Shown here: positions 34,286-42,972 of the stretch, piece after piece
Numbering within the stretch: the stretch's first letter is position 1
Layout: every line of letters starts with the position of its first letter
Assembly: GCA_965223125.1 (NCBI GenBank)
Contig: OZ244984.1
Location: forward strand, 1,054,001-1,118,000
DNA length: 64,000 nucleotides
Direction: 5' to 3'
Origin: Pacificispira sp965223125
GTDB lineage: Bacteria; Pseudomonadota; Alphaproteobacteria; UBA8366; Aestuariispiraceae
Made by a program: the position numbers and the translations under genes
The notes under the pieces: generated by a model
What the model was told of the DNA's origin: nothing
Seen by the model: the letters and a program-made list of their open reading frames with translations, nothing else
Database searches by the model: none

Positions 34286-35473
34286 ATGCGCTATTCGGAT
34301 ATGGCCGCGCGAACCGGCGGCATGGGCGACGAGGCTTGGGAAATTCATCGCCGCGCCTGGGAAAAGGAAGCGGCAGGAGAGCCCGTAATCGTGCTGTCCG
34401 CCGGGGAGGAGCGTACTGCAACAACCCATCCGATCATCGTCGATGCCGCGAAGAAGGCGCTGGATGCCGGCCGCCATCACTATGCGCCGCTGACCGGCTC
34501 GCTGGTACTGAAACAGGCGGTCCTGGACCGGCACAAGGCGCTGACCGGGCAGGAAGGCATCGGGGCGGATAGTTGCTGTGTCCTGGCCGGGGCTCAGAAC
34601 GCCCTGTTCACCGCCATGCTGTGCCTTGCCGGTGCGGGGGACGAGGTCATTGTACCGGAACCCTATTACGCCACCTATCCCGGCGTCTGCCGTGCGGGCG
34701 GGGCTACCATGGTCACGGTGCCCTGCGACCCGGAAGCGGGTTTCGTTGTCGATCCCGACCGCATCGCCGCCGCGATCACACCCAAAAGCCGGGTATTGCT
34801 GATCAATTCCCCGAACAATCCGACCGGTGCGATCTATCCGAAGCCGGTGATGGAGGCGATTGCCGAACTCTGCATCAAACATGATCTCTGGCTGATTTCC
34901 GATGAGGTCTATGCCGATTTCGTCTATGATGCGCCGCATCTGGCCCCGGCCACCCTGCCCGGCATGGCGGAGCGGACGGTTACCATCGGATCAATGTCCA
35001 AATCCCACCGGATGAGCGGCTGGCGCGTCGGCTGGATCGTCTCCAACCCGACCCTGTCGGCCATGGTGAGCGACCTTGCCTGCTGCATGCTCTATGGCAT
35101 CGCCCCCTTCGTGCAGGATGCCGCCCTGGCCGCATTGACCGATACAAGCGGGGAGATCACGGCGGACCGCAAGGCGATGATCACCGACTATCAGGCCCGG
35201 CGTGATCTGGTCTGCGAACATCTGTCCAATGTGCCGGGGCTGATCATCCGGCCACCAGCGGCAGGCATGTTCGTGATGGTCGATGTCCGCCCGACCGGTC
35301 TGGACGATTTCACCTTTGCCGCACGACTGCTGGAGGAAGAAGGTGTCGGGGTGATGACCGGCGGGGCCTTCGGGCCCAGCGCACAGGGGCATATTCGCCT
35401 CGGCCTCGTCGCCAGCCAGGCGACGCTGACCGATGCCTGCACCCGCATCCGCCGCTTCGCCCGCTCCCTCTGA
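34286..35473 (+). CDS. Class I/II PLP-dependent aminotransferase
   Basis: This 395-residue enzyme has the aspartate-aminotransferase-type features: NSPNNPTGAIYPK, ISDEVYADFVYD and the PLP lysine in TIGSMSKSHRMSGWRVGW. Start at 34286 is preferred because GAGGGAAGTA precedes it. It is followed 31 bases later by a second aminotransferase of identical length. Substrate is not identifiable; these AAT-like enzymes act on aspartate, aromatic or branched amino acids. Confidence 0.9.
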   Translation: MRYSDMAARTGGMGDEAWEIHRRAWEKEAAGEPVIVLSAGEERTATTHPIIVDAAKKALDAGRHHYAPLTGSLVLKQAVLDRHKALTGQEGIGADSCCVLAGAQNALFTAMLCLAGAGDEVIVPEPYYATYPGVCRAGGATMVTVPCDPEAGFVVDPDRIAAAITPKSRVLLINSPNNPTGAIYPKPVMEAIAELCIKHDLWLISDEVYADFVYDAPHLAPATLPGMAERTVTIGSMSKSHRMSGWRVGWIVSNPTLSAMVSDLACCMLYGIAPFVQDAALAALTDTSGEITADRKAMITDYQARRDLVCEHLSNVPGLIIRPPAAGMFVMVDVRPTGLDDFTFAARLLEEEGVGVMTGGAFGPSAQGHIRLGLVASQATLTDACTRIRRFARSL

Positions 35474-35504
35474 CCCTGCCCATTCCTTCGGAAAGGTCCG
35501 TGCC

Positions 35505-36692
35505 ATGTCCCTGGGTTACATCCGTCCGACTGTCGCCGGGATCGAGGAACAGCAGATCCTCGCCGTCTCCAAGCTGGCGTTGGGCGATCCCTCGGTCATC
35601 GCCATGTGGTATGGCGAATCCGACCTGATCACCGATAGCGCAATCCGTCAGACCGCCATCGACTCGCTGCTGGCGGGGGAGACATTTTATGGCCACAAGC
35701 GCGGCCTGCCGGATTTTCAGGCCGCACTGGCACAGTATTCCAGCGATCTCTATGGCCGGGAGATCACGACCAACCGGATATCGCTGACCCAGTCCGGCAT
35801 GTCGGCGATCATGATGCTGTTTCAGATCATCCTTGATCCCGGCGACAATGCCGTGGTCGTCGCCCCGGTCTGGCCGAATGCACAGTCGGTCATCCGCGCC
35901 CTGTCCGGCGAGCCCCGCTTTGCAGTGCTGGACAATGATGTGGAACGGGGCTGGCATCTCGATCTGGAGAAGATCTATGCGCTCTGCGACGGGCGCACGC
36001 GGGCGATTTTCGTCAATACGCCGAACAACCCGACCGGCTGGGTCATGCCGCAGGACCAGATGCGGGACTTGCTGACCTTCGCTCGGGAGCGGGGGATCTG
36101 GATCGTCGCTGACGAGGTCTATGCCCGCATGGTCTATGAGGGTCGCGCCGCACCGAGTTTCCTGGAAATCGCGGAACCGGACGACCCGGTGCTGGTGGTC
36201 AACAGCTTTTCCAAAAGCTGGGCGATGACCGGCTGGCGGATTGGCTGGGTTGTTCATCCCCCGGCACTGGGCGAGATTCTGGGAAACATGATCGAATTCA
36301 ACTATTCCTGCGTCCCGACCTTCCTGCAACGCGGTGGCATCCACGCGATCCGACAGGGGGAAGCGGCGGTTGCGGCAATTATCAGTCATTGCCGTACCGG
36401 GCGCGCGATCTGCAATCAGCGTCTGCCGGGCCTGCCCGGCGTCACCGGCTATCGACCGGCCGATGCCAGTTTCTATGGTTTCTTTCAGATCGAGGGCACG
36501 CAGGACCGCACGCTGGAGACCTGCCAGCGACTGGTGCGCGAGGCGAAGGTCGGTATCGCACCCGGCACCGCCTTCGGTCCCGGTGCCGAAGGCTGGTATC
36601 GGCTGTGCTTCGCCCTGTCCCCAGATCGCCTCTCCGACGCCTTCGACCGGCTGGAGACGGGGCTTGCGGCCATCGCCAAAGACATCCGGTAA
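35505..36692 (+). CDS. Class I/II PLP-dependent aminotransferase (second copy)
   Basis: This 395-residue aminotransferase shows VNTPNNPTGWVMP, VADEVYARMVYEG and the PLP lysine in VNSFSKSWAMTGWRIGW. Its distinctive start SLGYIRPTVAGIEEQQILAV is a feature of a separate aminotransferase subgroup, so it is a distant paralogue of the upstream gene, not a recent duplicate. ATG at 35505 is preferred to 35433 because GGAAAGG lies upstream. The two genes are probably one operon. Confidence 0.9.
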   Translation: MSLGYIRPTVAGIEEQQILAVSKLALGDPSVIAMWYGESDLITDSAIRQTAIDSLLAGETFYGHKRGLPDFQAALAQYSSDLYGREITTNRISLTQSGMSAIMMLFQIILDPGDNAVVVAPVWPNAQSVIRALSGEPRFAVLDNDVERGWHLDLEKIYALCDGRTRAIFVNTPNNPTGWVMPQDQMRDLLTFARERGIWIVADEVYARMVYEGRAAPSFLEIAEPDDPVLVVNSFSKSWAMTGWRIGWVVHPPALGEILGNMIEFNYSCVPTFLQRGGIHAIRQGEAAVAAIISHCRTGRAICNQRLPGLPGVTGYRPADASFYGFFQIEGTQDRTLETCQRLVREAKVGIAPGTAFGPGAEGWYRLCFALSPDRLSDAFDRLETGLAAIAKDIR

Positions 36693-36794
36693 CAGGTCCG
36701 CCCTGCAAAGCAACGGTGGTAAGGCCAAGTCAGGAACCAATCCCCTGTATTTTCCGATATCTGGAATTCCAAGGGAATCGCTGTTCGTCTAAGA

Positions 36795-38651
36795 TCACAG
36801 CCCGTACCAGACGGGCGCGAAGAGACTGAATGTGATCCAGCACAGGATCAGCAGCGGCAGTCCCGCCTTGATGAAATCCTTGAACCGGTATCCGCCGGGT
36901 GCCATCATCAGCAGATTGGTCTGATATCCGACAGGGGACGCGAAAGAGCAGTTGGCGGCGAACACGACGGCCACGGCGAATGCCTCCGCCGGGACATCCA
37001 CCGCATGGGCAACCGCGACGGCAATCGGCGTGAACAGCACCGCCGTGGCCTTGGTGGACAGGATATTCGCCAGGGCTGCGGTCAAAAGAAAGAATCCGGA
37101 CAATACGACGGCCGGACTGTCGACCCCCAGAACCTGGATCAATCCCTGCGCCAGGAAAGAAGCACCGCCCGTCGCATGCATGGCCGCCCCCAGTGACAGC
37201 GCCGCTGCTATCAGCAGGATGATCTTGTGGTCAATGGCCCGGATCGCATCCTCGGCACTCATGGCACCGGAAATCACCATGGCAGCCGCCCCGGTCAGGG
37301 TCGCGACTTCGGTCGGCAGCAGGCCGGTTGCAGCCGCCGCGATGGTCGCTGCGAAAATCAGTCCGGCCCGTTTCGCGTGATGTGGCTGGGGCAGATCCTC
37401 GGCGGACCATTCCATCAGCACCACTTCCTGGCTGCCCCGCAGAGCCTCGATATCGCTGCGTCGCCCCTGAATCAGCAGGATATCGCCCGGTGCCAACGGG
37501 ATATCGGTGGGACGGGTCCGTGCCATTCTGGTCCGACGTTCAATCCCTAGAACGACACAGTCATGGCGATAACGAAAACCAATTGTATCCAGTGTGCGCC
37601 CGACCATGCGGGATGCAGGCGTTACCATCACCTCGGCAACCGATTGCGCGCCGGATTGCCAGGGCGCGTCTTTGTCAACGATCCGGGCCAGACCGCTGCG
37701 CCCCATGATATCCGGTGTCAGTGCACCGGGGTTTTCCTTATGAAACTGCAACAGGCGCTCCCGTGTTGCCGCCACAACCAGGACATCGTCGGGCTGCAGG
37801 GGATTCTCATCATAGGGCGGCAGAAAGACCTCTCCATCCCGTTCGACCGACAGGACGGTGATATTCGGCAAGGTGGGAAAGAACCCGGCAGAAGGGGTTA
37901 GTCCATCCAACCTGCCATGCCGTTTCACGGTGATCTGGGCCTTGAACTGCTTCGCCTCACGCTGTGCGGTCGCGGTCTCTCCTTCCCGTTCGGGCAGAAG
38001 CTTGGGAAGTACGAAGATCACATAAACCATGCCGACGCTGGCAACGACCAGGCCCGGCACGGTGAAGCTGAAAAAGCTGAAACCGGCCTCGCCAAGCTCG
38101 ATCATCGCGCTGGAGACGAGCAGGTTTGTCGAAGACCCGATCAGCGTCGTCATCCCCCCCAGGATGGCCGCAAAGCTGAGGGGCATCATATAGCGCCCGG
38201 ATGGCCGGTTGGAACGGACGGCGAGCGCCTGCATGATCGGAATGAACAGCACCACAACCGGGATATTGTTCAACACGGCGGACACCGCCGCGACCAGCAG
38301 CAAGGCAAGCCCGATGGCGGCGACCGGGCGTCCGCGCGAGGCGGCATGGACCAACCCCGCCGCACTGTCCAGCGCACCGGTCCTGTTCAGACCTTCGCCG
38401 AGTATCAGCAGGGCCAGCACGGTCAGCATCGCCGGGTTGGCAAATCCGGTCAGCAGCGATTTGGCATCCAGCAGATTGGTGCCGTCCGGACCCGGAACCG
38501 GCAGCAGGTGAAAGACGACCATGAGGGCACAGATGACCGCCAGCGATGTCACCTCCAATGCCAGTTTCTCGGTGGCATAAAAGTACAGGGCACCGGCAAT
38601 CAGAATGAAGACCAGGATCATTTCCAGTGTCTTCACATCGGCAAAATCCAT
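36795..38651 (-). CDS. SLC13-family permease with two TrkA-C domains
   Basis: This 618-residue transporter has about 10-12 membrane helices in two halves (FHLLPVPG and FANPAMLTVLALLILGEGLN; later ANILSTKATAVLFTPIA and SFASPVGYQTNLLMMAPGGY) separated by a cytoplasmic insert of about 200 residues with two RCK_C/TrkA-C domains. This is the layout of sodium/sulfate-type (SAC1/SLT) transporters. The substrate is an anion such as sulfate; taurine or dicarboxylates are alternatives. It is convergent with the aminotransferase pair. Confidence 0.9.
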   Translation of the reverse strand: MDFADVKTLEMILVFILIAGALYFYATEKLALEVTSLAVICALMVVFHLLPVPGPDGTNLLDAKSLLTGFANPAMLTVLALLILGEGLNRTGALDSAAGLVHAASRGRPVAAIGLALLLVAAVSAVLNNIPVVVLFIPIMQALAVRSNRPSGRYMMPLSFAAILGGMTTLIGSSTNLLVSSAMIELGEAGFSFFSFTVPGLVVASVGMVYVIFVLPKLLPEREGETATAQREAKQFKAQITVKRHGRLDGLTPSAGFFPTLPNITVLSVERDGEVFLPPYDENPLQPDDVLVVAATRERLLQFHKENPGALTPDIMGRSGLARIVDKDAPWQSGAQSVAEVMVTPASRMVGRTLDTIGFRYRHDCVVLGIERRTRMARTRPTDIPLAPGDILLIQGRRSDIEALRGSQEVVLMEWSAEDLPQPHHAKRAGLIFAATIAAAATGLLPTEVATLTGAAAMVISGAMSAEDAIRAIDHKIILLIAAALSLGAAMHATGGASFLAQGLIQVLGVDSPAVVLSGFFLLTAALANILSTKATAVLFTPIAVAVAHAVDVPAEAFAVAVVFAANCSFASPVGYQTNLLMMAPGGYRFKDFIKAGLPLLILCWITFSLFAPVWYGL

Positions 38652-38934
38652 GACTGGACCGTCCTTCTCTCAACTAGGGCAGCAGGGATACGGGGCATGT
38701 CGGGCCAACCCGCCGCCGGATGATCACCATCAGGACGATCACCATCTGACTGGGGCGGCATAGTATCTCGGATCACAACGCTGGAAAACGGGATAGTGCG
38801 GTGCGGCAATAGTGCGCAAGGCTAACCCTAGCGCACAGGGCAGACAGAGATGCATGTTCAGCATTCCCTTCCGGAATGAGATCAGTATATCCGTCGCATA
38901 TCAATCAAATAGCGTCGCTTGTGGCAAAAACCTG

Positions 38935-38962
38935 TTGAGTTTGGGATGAGCCCGTCTATGAT
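38935..38962 (+). promoter_or_regulatory. Sigma-70-like promoter for the small gene at 39046
   Basis: TTGAGT (38935-38940), a 16-base spacer, and TATGAT (38957-38962) form a good housekeeping-type promoter 83 bases before the ATG. The rest of the 394-base gap 38652-39045 holds no gene I can support; a 10-base direct repeat GATCACCATC occurs twice at about 38720-38745. Confidence 0.5.
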
Positions 38963-39045
38963 ATCAATCTGTCAAAATTCAGCCGCGTAGTATCAACGCA
39001 CCAAAGGCTCGACCCAGGTCGACGCTGGACCGGAAGGATGGATCG

Positions 39046-39288
39046 ATGCCGAAGTTCAGAACCCATTTCGAGCTGGATATCAAGGACATCGATTTTATCG
39101 AGGCCTCACTGACCAACCGGGTGGGTGATCTGACGCGGCGGGTCATGGCCGCGCCGGAAGACGATGGCGGAGACACGCCGGATCCCGCCATCCTGATGGC
39201 GGAAATCAAGCAAATACGGGGGCTTCTGGGCAAGATTCACGAACAGAAGATCTGGTTCGACCCCAAGGAATACCACCCCCGCGGATAA
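39046..39288 (+). CDS. Small conserved hypothetical protein
   Basis: This 80-residue protein is preceded by GGAAGGATGGATCG, a good ribosome site, and by a clear promoter. It reads as two helices: ELDIKDIDFIEASLTNRVGD, a short acidic loop, then ILMAEIKQIRGLLGKIHEQK. The C terminus (IWFDPKEYHPRG) looks structured. There is no signal or membrane segment. I do not recognise the family. Confidence 0.65.
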   Translation: MPKFRTHFELDIKDIDFIEASLTNRVGDLTRRVMAAPEDDGGDTPDPAILMAEIKQIRGLLGKIHEQKIWFDPKEYHPRG

Positions 39289-39394
39289 GTCCCGGACATC
39301 TGCTCGATATCAAAGGGTCTCGGTGGATATTACCCCGCAAATTCCGTTTGTCTTGCTCCCCCGAATATCCAACACTGCGCGCATGGGATACGGC

Positions 39395-39937
39395 ATGATA
39401 TACAGATTTGGCATACGCGCCGCCTTGGCGGTGCTGTATCTGGCATCCTTCCTGACCACAGGATCCGACGCGGTACGGGCACAGACTGCGGCCCCACCCC
39501 GGCAGATCGAGGGCGATTTCGGTGACTGGAATGTAGCCTGCGAAACCGCCCCACCCGGCACCTGCTACATGATCGCCATCGGTCATGATCCGAAGGGCAA
39601 TCCCCTGGTTGAATTCAGCATCATCCGACTGCCCGCAGATCCCCGCGTCGCGGCGGGGGGTACCGTTGTCGTACCCTTGGGCACCGCCCTGCCGGAAGGG
39701 CTGATTCTGCAAGTCGATCAGGGAGAACGCCTGCGCTATGCCTATGATTTCTGCGCCCCGGCAGGCTGCGTTGCCAATCTTGCGCTCACGCAGGAACAGG
39801 TTGCCGCGATGCAGGGTGGGGTCCGGGCATTCTTGACTGTCGCCCCTGCAGCCAACCCGGAAATGCCGGTCACCGCACCTGTTTCCCTGAGGGGCTTCAC
39901 GGCGGCATTTAAGACACTCTCGACGCTAAGGGAATGA
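39395..39937 (+). CDS. Invasion-associated locus B (IalB) family protein
   Basis: This 180-residue periplasmic protein has a signal peptide ending near VRAQ, then the IalB core with FGDWNVACETAPPGTCYMIA (paired cysteines) and the second pair in YDFCAPAGCVANLAL. IalB-type proteins are common in alphaproteobacteria; in Bartonella one promotes red-cell invasion, but free-living species use them for unknown envelope functions. Start may be 39383 or 39395; the latter has GGGA at suitable distance. It overlaps the PAS gene region by a few bases. Confidence 0.85.
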   Translation: MIYRFGIRAALAVLYLASFLTTGSDAVRAQTAAPPRQIEGDFGDWNVACETAPPGTCYMIAIGHDPKGNPLVEFSIIRLPADPRVAAGGTVVVPLGTALPEGLILQVDQGERLRYAYDFCAPAGCVANLALTQEQVAAMQGGVRAFLTVAPAANPEMPVTAPVSLRGFTAAFKTLSTLRE

Positions 39938-39939
39938 TT

Positions 39940-40455
39940 ATGGCAAATTCCCCCCAAACGCCCCATTCCGGCGCACTGCATGTCGAATGGGAAAACATCG
40001 GAGAAGCCCAGATATCCCTGCCCCATACACGGGAATGGCTGGACTATTGGCGGTATCTGGCTGGCGATACGGCCTGTCCCAACCGGCAAAGTCTGTCGCT
40101 GATTGCCGACCGCCCCCGATTGGCGAGCCTCGCGGTCTGGGTCGAGGTTCTGGAGGACGACTATCTATACCGGGTAGCCGGAGAGGAAGTGACGCGACAG
40201 TTCGGATTATCCCTGAAGGGAAAGCGCTTTTCCGAAATTGATTTTCAGGGCGCGGGTCCATTGATCCGAACGCTTTACGAACAGGCGATTCTGTTGCGGG
40301 CACCCGTGATCACGCGCGGATTCTATCAGTTCGAAAAGGAACGAAGGGCACGATGGGAGGCCACCTGCATGCCCTTCCTCGGGTCGGAAGACACGGTGAG
40401 CAACCTTCTGATCGGAACGTCCTTCGCAACCGTCAGGCAGAAACCAGGGTCTTGA
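39940..40455 (+). CDS. PAS-domain protein (PAS_5/DUF1612-like family)
   Basis: This 171-residue single-domain protein fits the alphaproteobacterial PAS_5 family: TREWLDYWRYLAGDTACPNR near the start, then VEVLEDDYLYRVAGEEVTRQ and a C-terminal VSNLLIGTSF. It has no output domain, so it may be a signalling adaptor. ATG at 39940 is preferred over 39934 because AAGGGA lies six bases upstream. Its last 23 bases overlap the end of the convergent gene at 40433-41215. Confidence 0.75.
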   Translation: MANSPQTPHSGALHVEWENIGEAQISLPHTREWLDYWRYLAGDTACPNRQSLSLIADRPRLASLAVWVEVLEDDYLYRVAGEEVTRQFGLSLKGKRFSEIDFQGAGPLIRTLYEQAILLRAPVITRGFYQFEKERRARWEATCMPFLGSEDTVSNLLIGTSFATVRQKPGS

Positions 40456-41215
40456 AAACCACCATCCGCCGATAGCGCTTGGTCGTCCCGCCGACAATAT
40501 CGCTCATCTCGTAAAACCCGCCATCGGTAAAGGCCGAGGCATAGGTCGATTCCACCCGATTGAAGACGATACCCAGGGCGGCTTTGCGGTTCCGGCCCAA
40601 AGGCAGGTCATCCGCCGACAGGACACGTCGGGTATTCTCTACATTCAGGATATCTGCCGGAAAGAATTCCATCTTCGTCTGAAACTGCGCGAGGTCCCGG
40701 TCCGGAAAATAATAGGGCATCTCGACCGGACTTAGCTGGAGAGAGCCGTCCTGTCGTTCCAACAGGATCGAGAATATGCCACCCTCACGGATCGCCTCGG
40801 CGATCACCACATTGGATGTATCTTCCGCCGAATCCCATATCTTCATCTTGTCGCGGCGCGGGATGAAACGATAGGTCTTGTAGGTCGTGTCGGAAAGAAT
40901 ATTGCCGGAGAGCGTCATGTCCCCGGTCATCGCATTCTGAAGATCAAAATTGTTCAATACGCCGTATATGCCGTAGCTGGTATAGAAAAACCCGCATTGC
41001 TGACGAATTCCCTGGCCATGCACATGGGTCAGATGCTGTTTCTGCGTGATCCCGACGACTTCACCCCCCACATGGTAGAGATGCGTCAGGTGAAAGCTTT
41101 CCTCGTAGTGATTCCGCTCCAGATGGTCCTGGCGCGTATTGTCGAGCACCAGATAGGCGACAAGACTGTCCCCTGCCAGCATCGCGTCCCGAAATGAAAC
41201 CTCACCCACCGCCAA
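40433..41215 (-). CDS. Conserved hypothetical protein of unknown family
   Basis: This 260-residue soluble protein has no signal peptide or membrane helix. It has an aromatic, His-rich stretch (QDHLERNHYEESFHLTHLYH, then QKQHLTHVHGQGIRQQCGFF) in the first third and reads as a mixed alpha-beta fold. I do not recognise the family. Spacing of His residues could suit metal binding, but no standard motif is complete. It is convergent and overlapping with the PAS gene. The start is the first ATG; nothing decides between it and later ones. Confidence 0.6.
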   Translation of the reverse strand: MAVGEVSFRDAMLAGDSLVAYLVLDNTRQDHLERNHYEESFHLTHLYHVGGEVVGITQKQHLTHVHGQGIRQQCGFFYTSYGIYGVLNNFDLQNAMTGDMTLSGNILSDTTYKTYRFIPRRDKMKIWDSAEDTSNVVIAEAIREGGIFSILLERQDGSLQLSPVEMPYYFPDRDLAQFQTKMEFFPADILNVENTRRVLSADDLPLGRNRKAALGIVFNRVESTYASAFTDGGFYEMSDIVGGTTKRYRRMVVFKTLVSA

Positions 41216-41267
41216 ACACCCCGACTCCGTTGCATCGTTGAACGATCTGTCGGTGCGAGTTTAGCCC

Positions 41268-41585
41268 TCAGGCGGCGAGGTCCACAACAGTGCCGCGCGG
41301 AACCGGTCGATCCCCGCTGCGTTCCTGCGCGGATCGTGCACTGGCCTGCGCATCCTGCGGCAGGCTGCCGCGTGACCCGGCACTGCGACCGGAATCCTCG
41401 GATTCGACGGCCCGGATGCCGGAACGGGTTTGCGGGGCTTCAGTCTGACGCTGGTTTGACGCTTCCGCCACATCCTGGCTTTGCCTGCGCTGGTCGATAT
41501 TCGCAGGTGCCTGCGCTGTGTCGCGCTGGGCCGCAGCCGACTGGGCGGCAAGAAGGGTATTCGCGTCGGTACCGGTGATGTTCAT
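41268..41585 (-). CDS. Small disordered hypothetical protein
   Basis: This 105-residue protein starts MNITGTDANTLLAAQSAAAQ and ends PVPRGTVVDLAA. The middle is low-complexity, rich in Gln, Ser, Arg and Ala, and should be disordered. Similar short proteins with a conserved start and a conserved RGT-V-D end occur in Rhodospirillales with unknown role. An upstream ATG at 41636 lacks conservation. It lies 52 bases downstream of the gene at 40433-41215 and may share its transcript. Confidence 0.5.
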   Translation of the reverse strand: MNITGTDANTLLAAQSAAAQRDTAQAPANIDQRRQSQDVAEASNQRQTEAPQTRSGIRAVESEDSGRSAGSRGSLPQDAQASARSAQERSGDRPVPRGTVVDLAA

Positions 41586-41675
41586 TCGTGTCTGTCCTGA
41601 CGGGTTCAAAATGTCGTAACCATCGCAATATTTCACAGATTTCTTAAGAAAACCCTAATACAACCGATACGAAAA

Positions 41676-42923
41676 TTATCGTGTTACACGCCAGATTGTA
41701 CCACCGGTATCGTCGCTGATATAGATCGCCCCATCCGGCCCAACCGCCACACCGACGGGGCGGCCGAAGACCTGGGCGTTTGCGGCTACACCCGGCTGCG
41801 GCACATCCACGCGGAAGCCGGTCAGGAAGTTCACATAGCGCCCGGTCGGCACCCCATCCGCGAATTCGACCCGCACCACTTTGTATCCGGTCGGCACGGC
41901 GGCGTTCCAACTTCCCCTCAGCGCGACCAGAGCATCGTCCTGCCAGTCGTCCGGGACATCGGCACCGGCCAGAAAGGAAAGACCAATCGGGGCGGAATGG
42001 GATTCGAACAGAACATCGGGAACAACCGATGCTACGACCAGATCCGGGCGTCTGGCCCCAAGATCCGGCTGCGGATTGCTGCCGATATAGGCATAGGGCC
42101 AGCCATAGAAGGCCCCTTCCGTCACGGCGGTGAAATAGTCCGGGACCAGTCCATCGCCCATCCCGTCCCGCTCATTCACCACCGTGAACAGCCGGTCCGT
42201 CCCCGGCTGAAAAGCGATCCCGACCGGATTGCGCAGGCCGGATGCGTAAGTTTTCCCCGCTCCGATCCTGCCATCCCCGTCGACCGGGTGACGCTGGATC
42301 GTCGCGCGGGGCTCCGGTTCCTCCGCGACATTGCCGCGAGATCCGATTGAGGAATAGAGCATGCTGCCATCGGGAGAGAAGGCGATGTTCCGGGTCCAGT
42401 GGCCGCCCGTGTCACCAAAAATCCCAGGCGCGCTCATCGGAACCGGCTCTCCCGGCGTTTCTCCCCATTCGATGCGATAGATGCGATCCTGATCGGCGAT
42501 CCACAGGTCGTTCCGCCAGAGCGCCAGGCCATGCGGCCGGTTCAGCCCCGCCGCCAGTTCCAGAACCCGGTCAGCCCGACCGTCCCCATCGGTATCCTCA
42601 AGCAGATCGACCACTCCGGCACGGCTGCGGGCCAGAATCACGCGCCCAGTGTCATCGATCACAAGATTACGCGCACCGGTCATCCCTTCGGCAAACAGCG
42701 TCACCGTGAAACCGTCCGGAGCATCTGGAATCCGCCCATCACGGGCAACGGTGTCCGACCCGTTGCCGACGGAGCGCGAGGCGAAAGGTTCAGGCATATC
42801 CGATGGCGTCACATGGAAAACCTGCCCCGGACGGTCCTGCGCCAAAGCAGGCCCGCCCATGATGCAGGACATCGCCGTGGCGACGCACAATGCGGGGAGG
42901 ACTGAAAGGCGAATGGCCATCAT
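41676..42923 (-). CDS. Sorbosone dehydrogenase-like PQQ-dependent beta-propeller protein
   Basis: This 415-residue exported protein has a signal peptide (cleavage near ALAQ) and a six-bladed propeller of the soluble glucose/sorbosone dehydrogenase family: NLVIDDTGRVILARSRAGVV, ADQDRIYRIEWGE, GHWTRNIAFSPDGSMLYSS, ASGLRNPVGIAFQP and FGRPVGVAVGPDGAIYISDD. These periplasmic enzymes use PQQ to oxidise sugars or aldehydes. Substrate unknown; PQQ synthesis genes are not in the window. Confidence 0.86.
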   Translation of the reverse strand: MMAIRLSVLPALCVATAMSCIMGGPALAQDRPGQVFHVTPSDMPEPFASRSVGNGSDTVARDGRIPDAPDGFTVTLFAEGMTGARNLVIDDTGRVILARSRAGVVDLLEDTDGDGRADRVLELAAGLNRPHGLALWRNDLWIADQDRIYRIEWGETPGEPVPMSAPGIFGDTGGHWTRNIAFSPDGSMLYSSIGSRGNVAEEPEPRATIQRHPVDGDGRIGAGKTYASGLRNPVGIAFQPGTDRLFTVVNERDGMGDGLVPDYFTAVTEGAFYGWPYAYIGSNPQPDLGARRPDLVVASVVPDVLFESHSAPIGLSFLAGADVPDDWQDDALVALRGSWNAAVPTGYKVVRVEFADGVPTGRYVNFLTGFRVDVPQPGVAANAQVFGRPVGVAVGPDGAIYISDDTGGTIWRVTR

Positions 42924-42972
42924 GTTCGTTTCTCCCGAACCATATCTGATGGGAAAAACCTAACCTGATTGC

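Noticed and set aside
33110..34939. A 609-residue open frame on the minus strand
   Set aside because: It lies antisense to the lipase and aminotransferase genes, whose domains are clear. High GC content keeps opposite frames open; its translation is Arg/His/Gln-rich with no domain.
35310..36740. A 476-residue minus-strand frame
   Set aside because: It mirrors the second aminotransferase, which has all of its PLP motifs on the plus strand.
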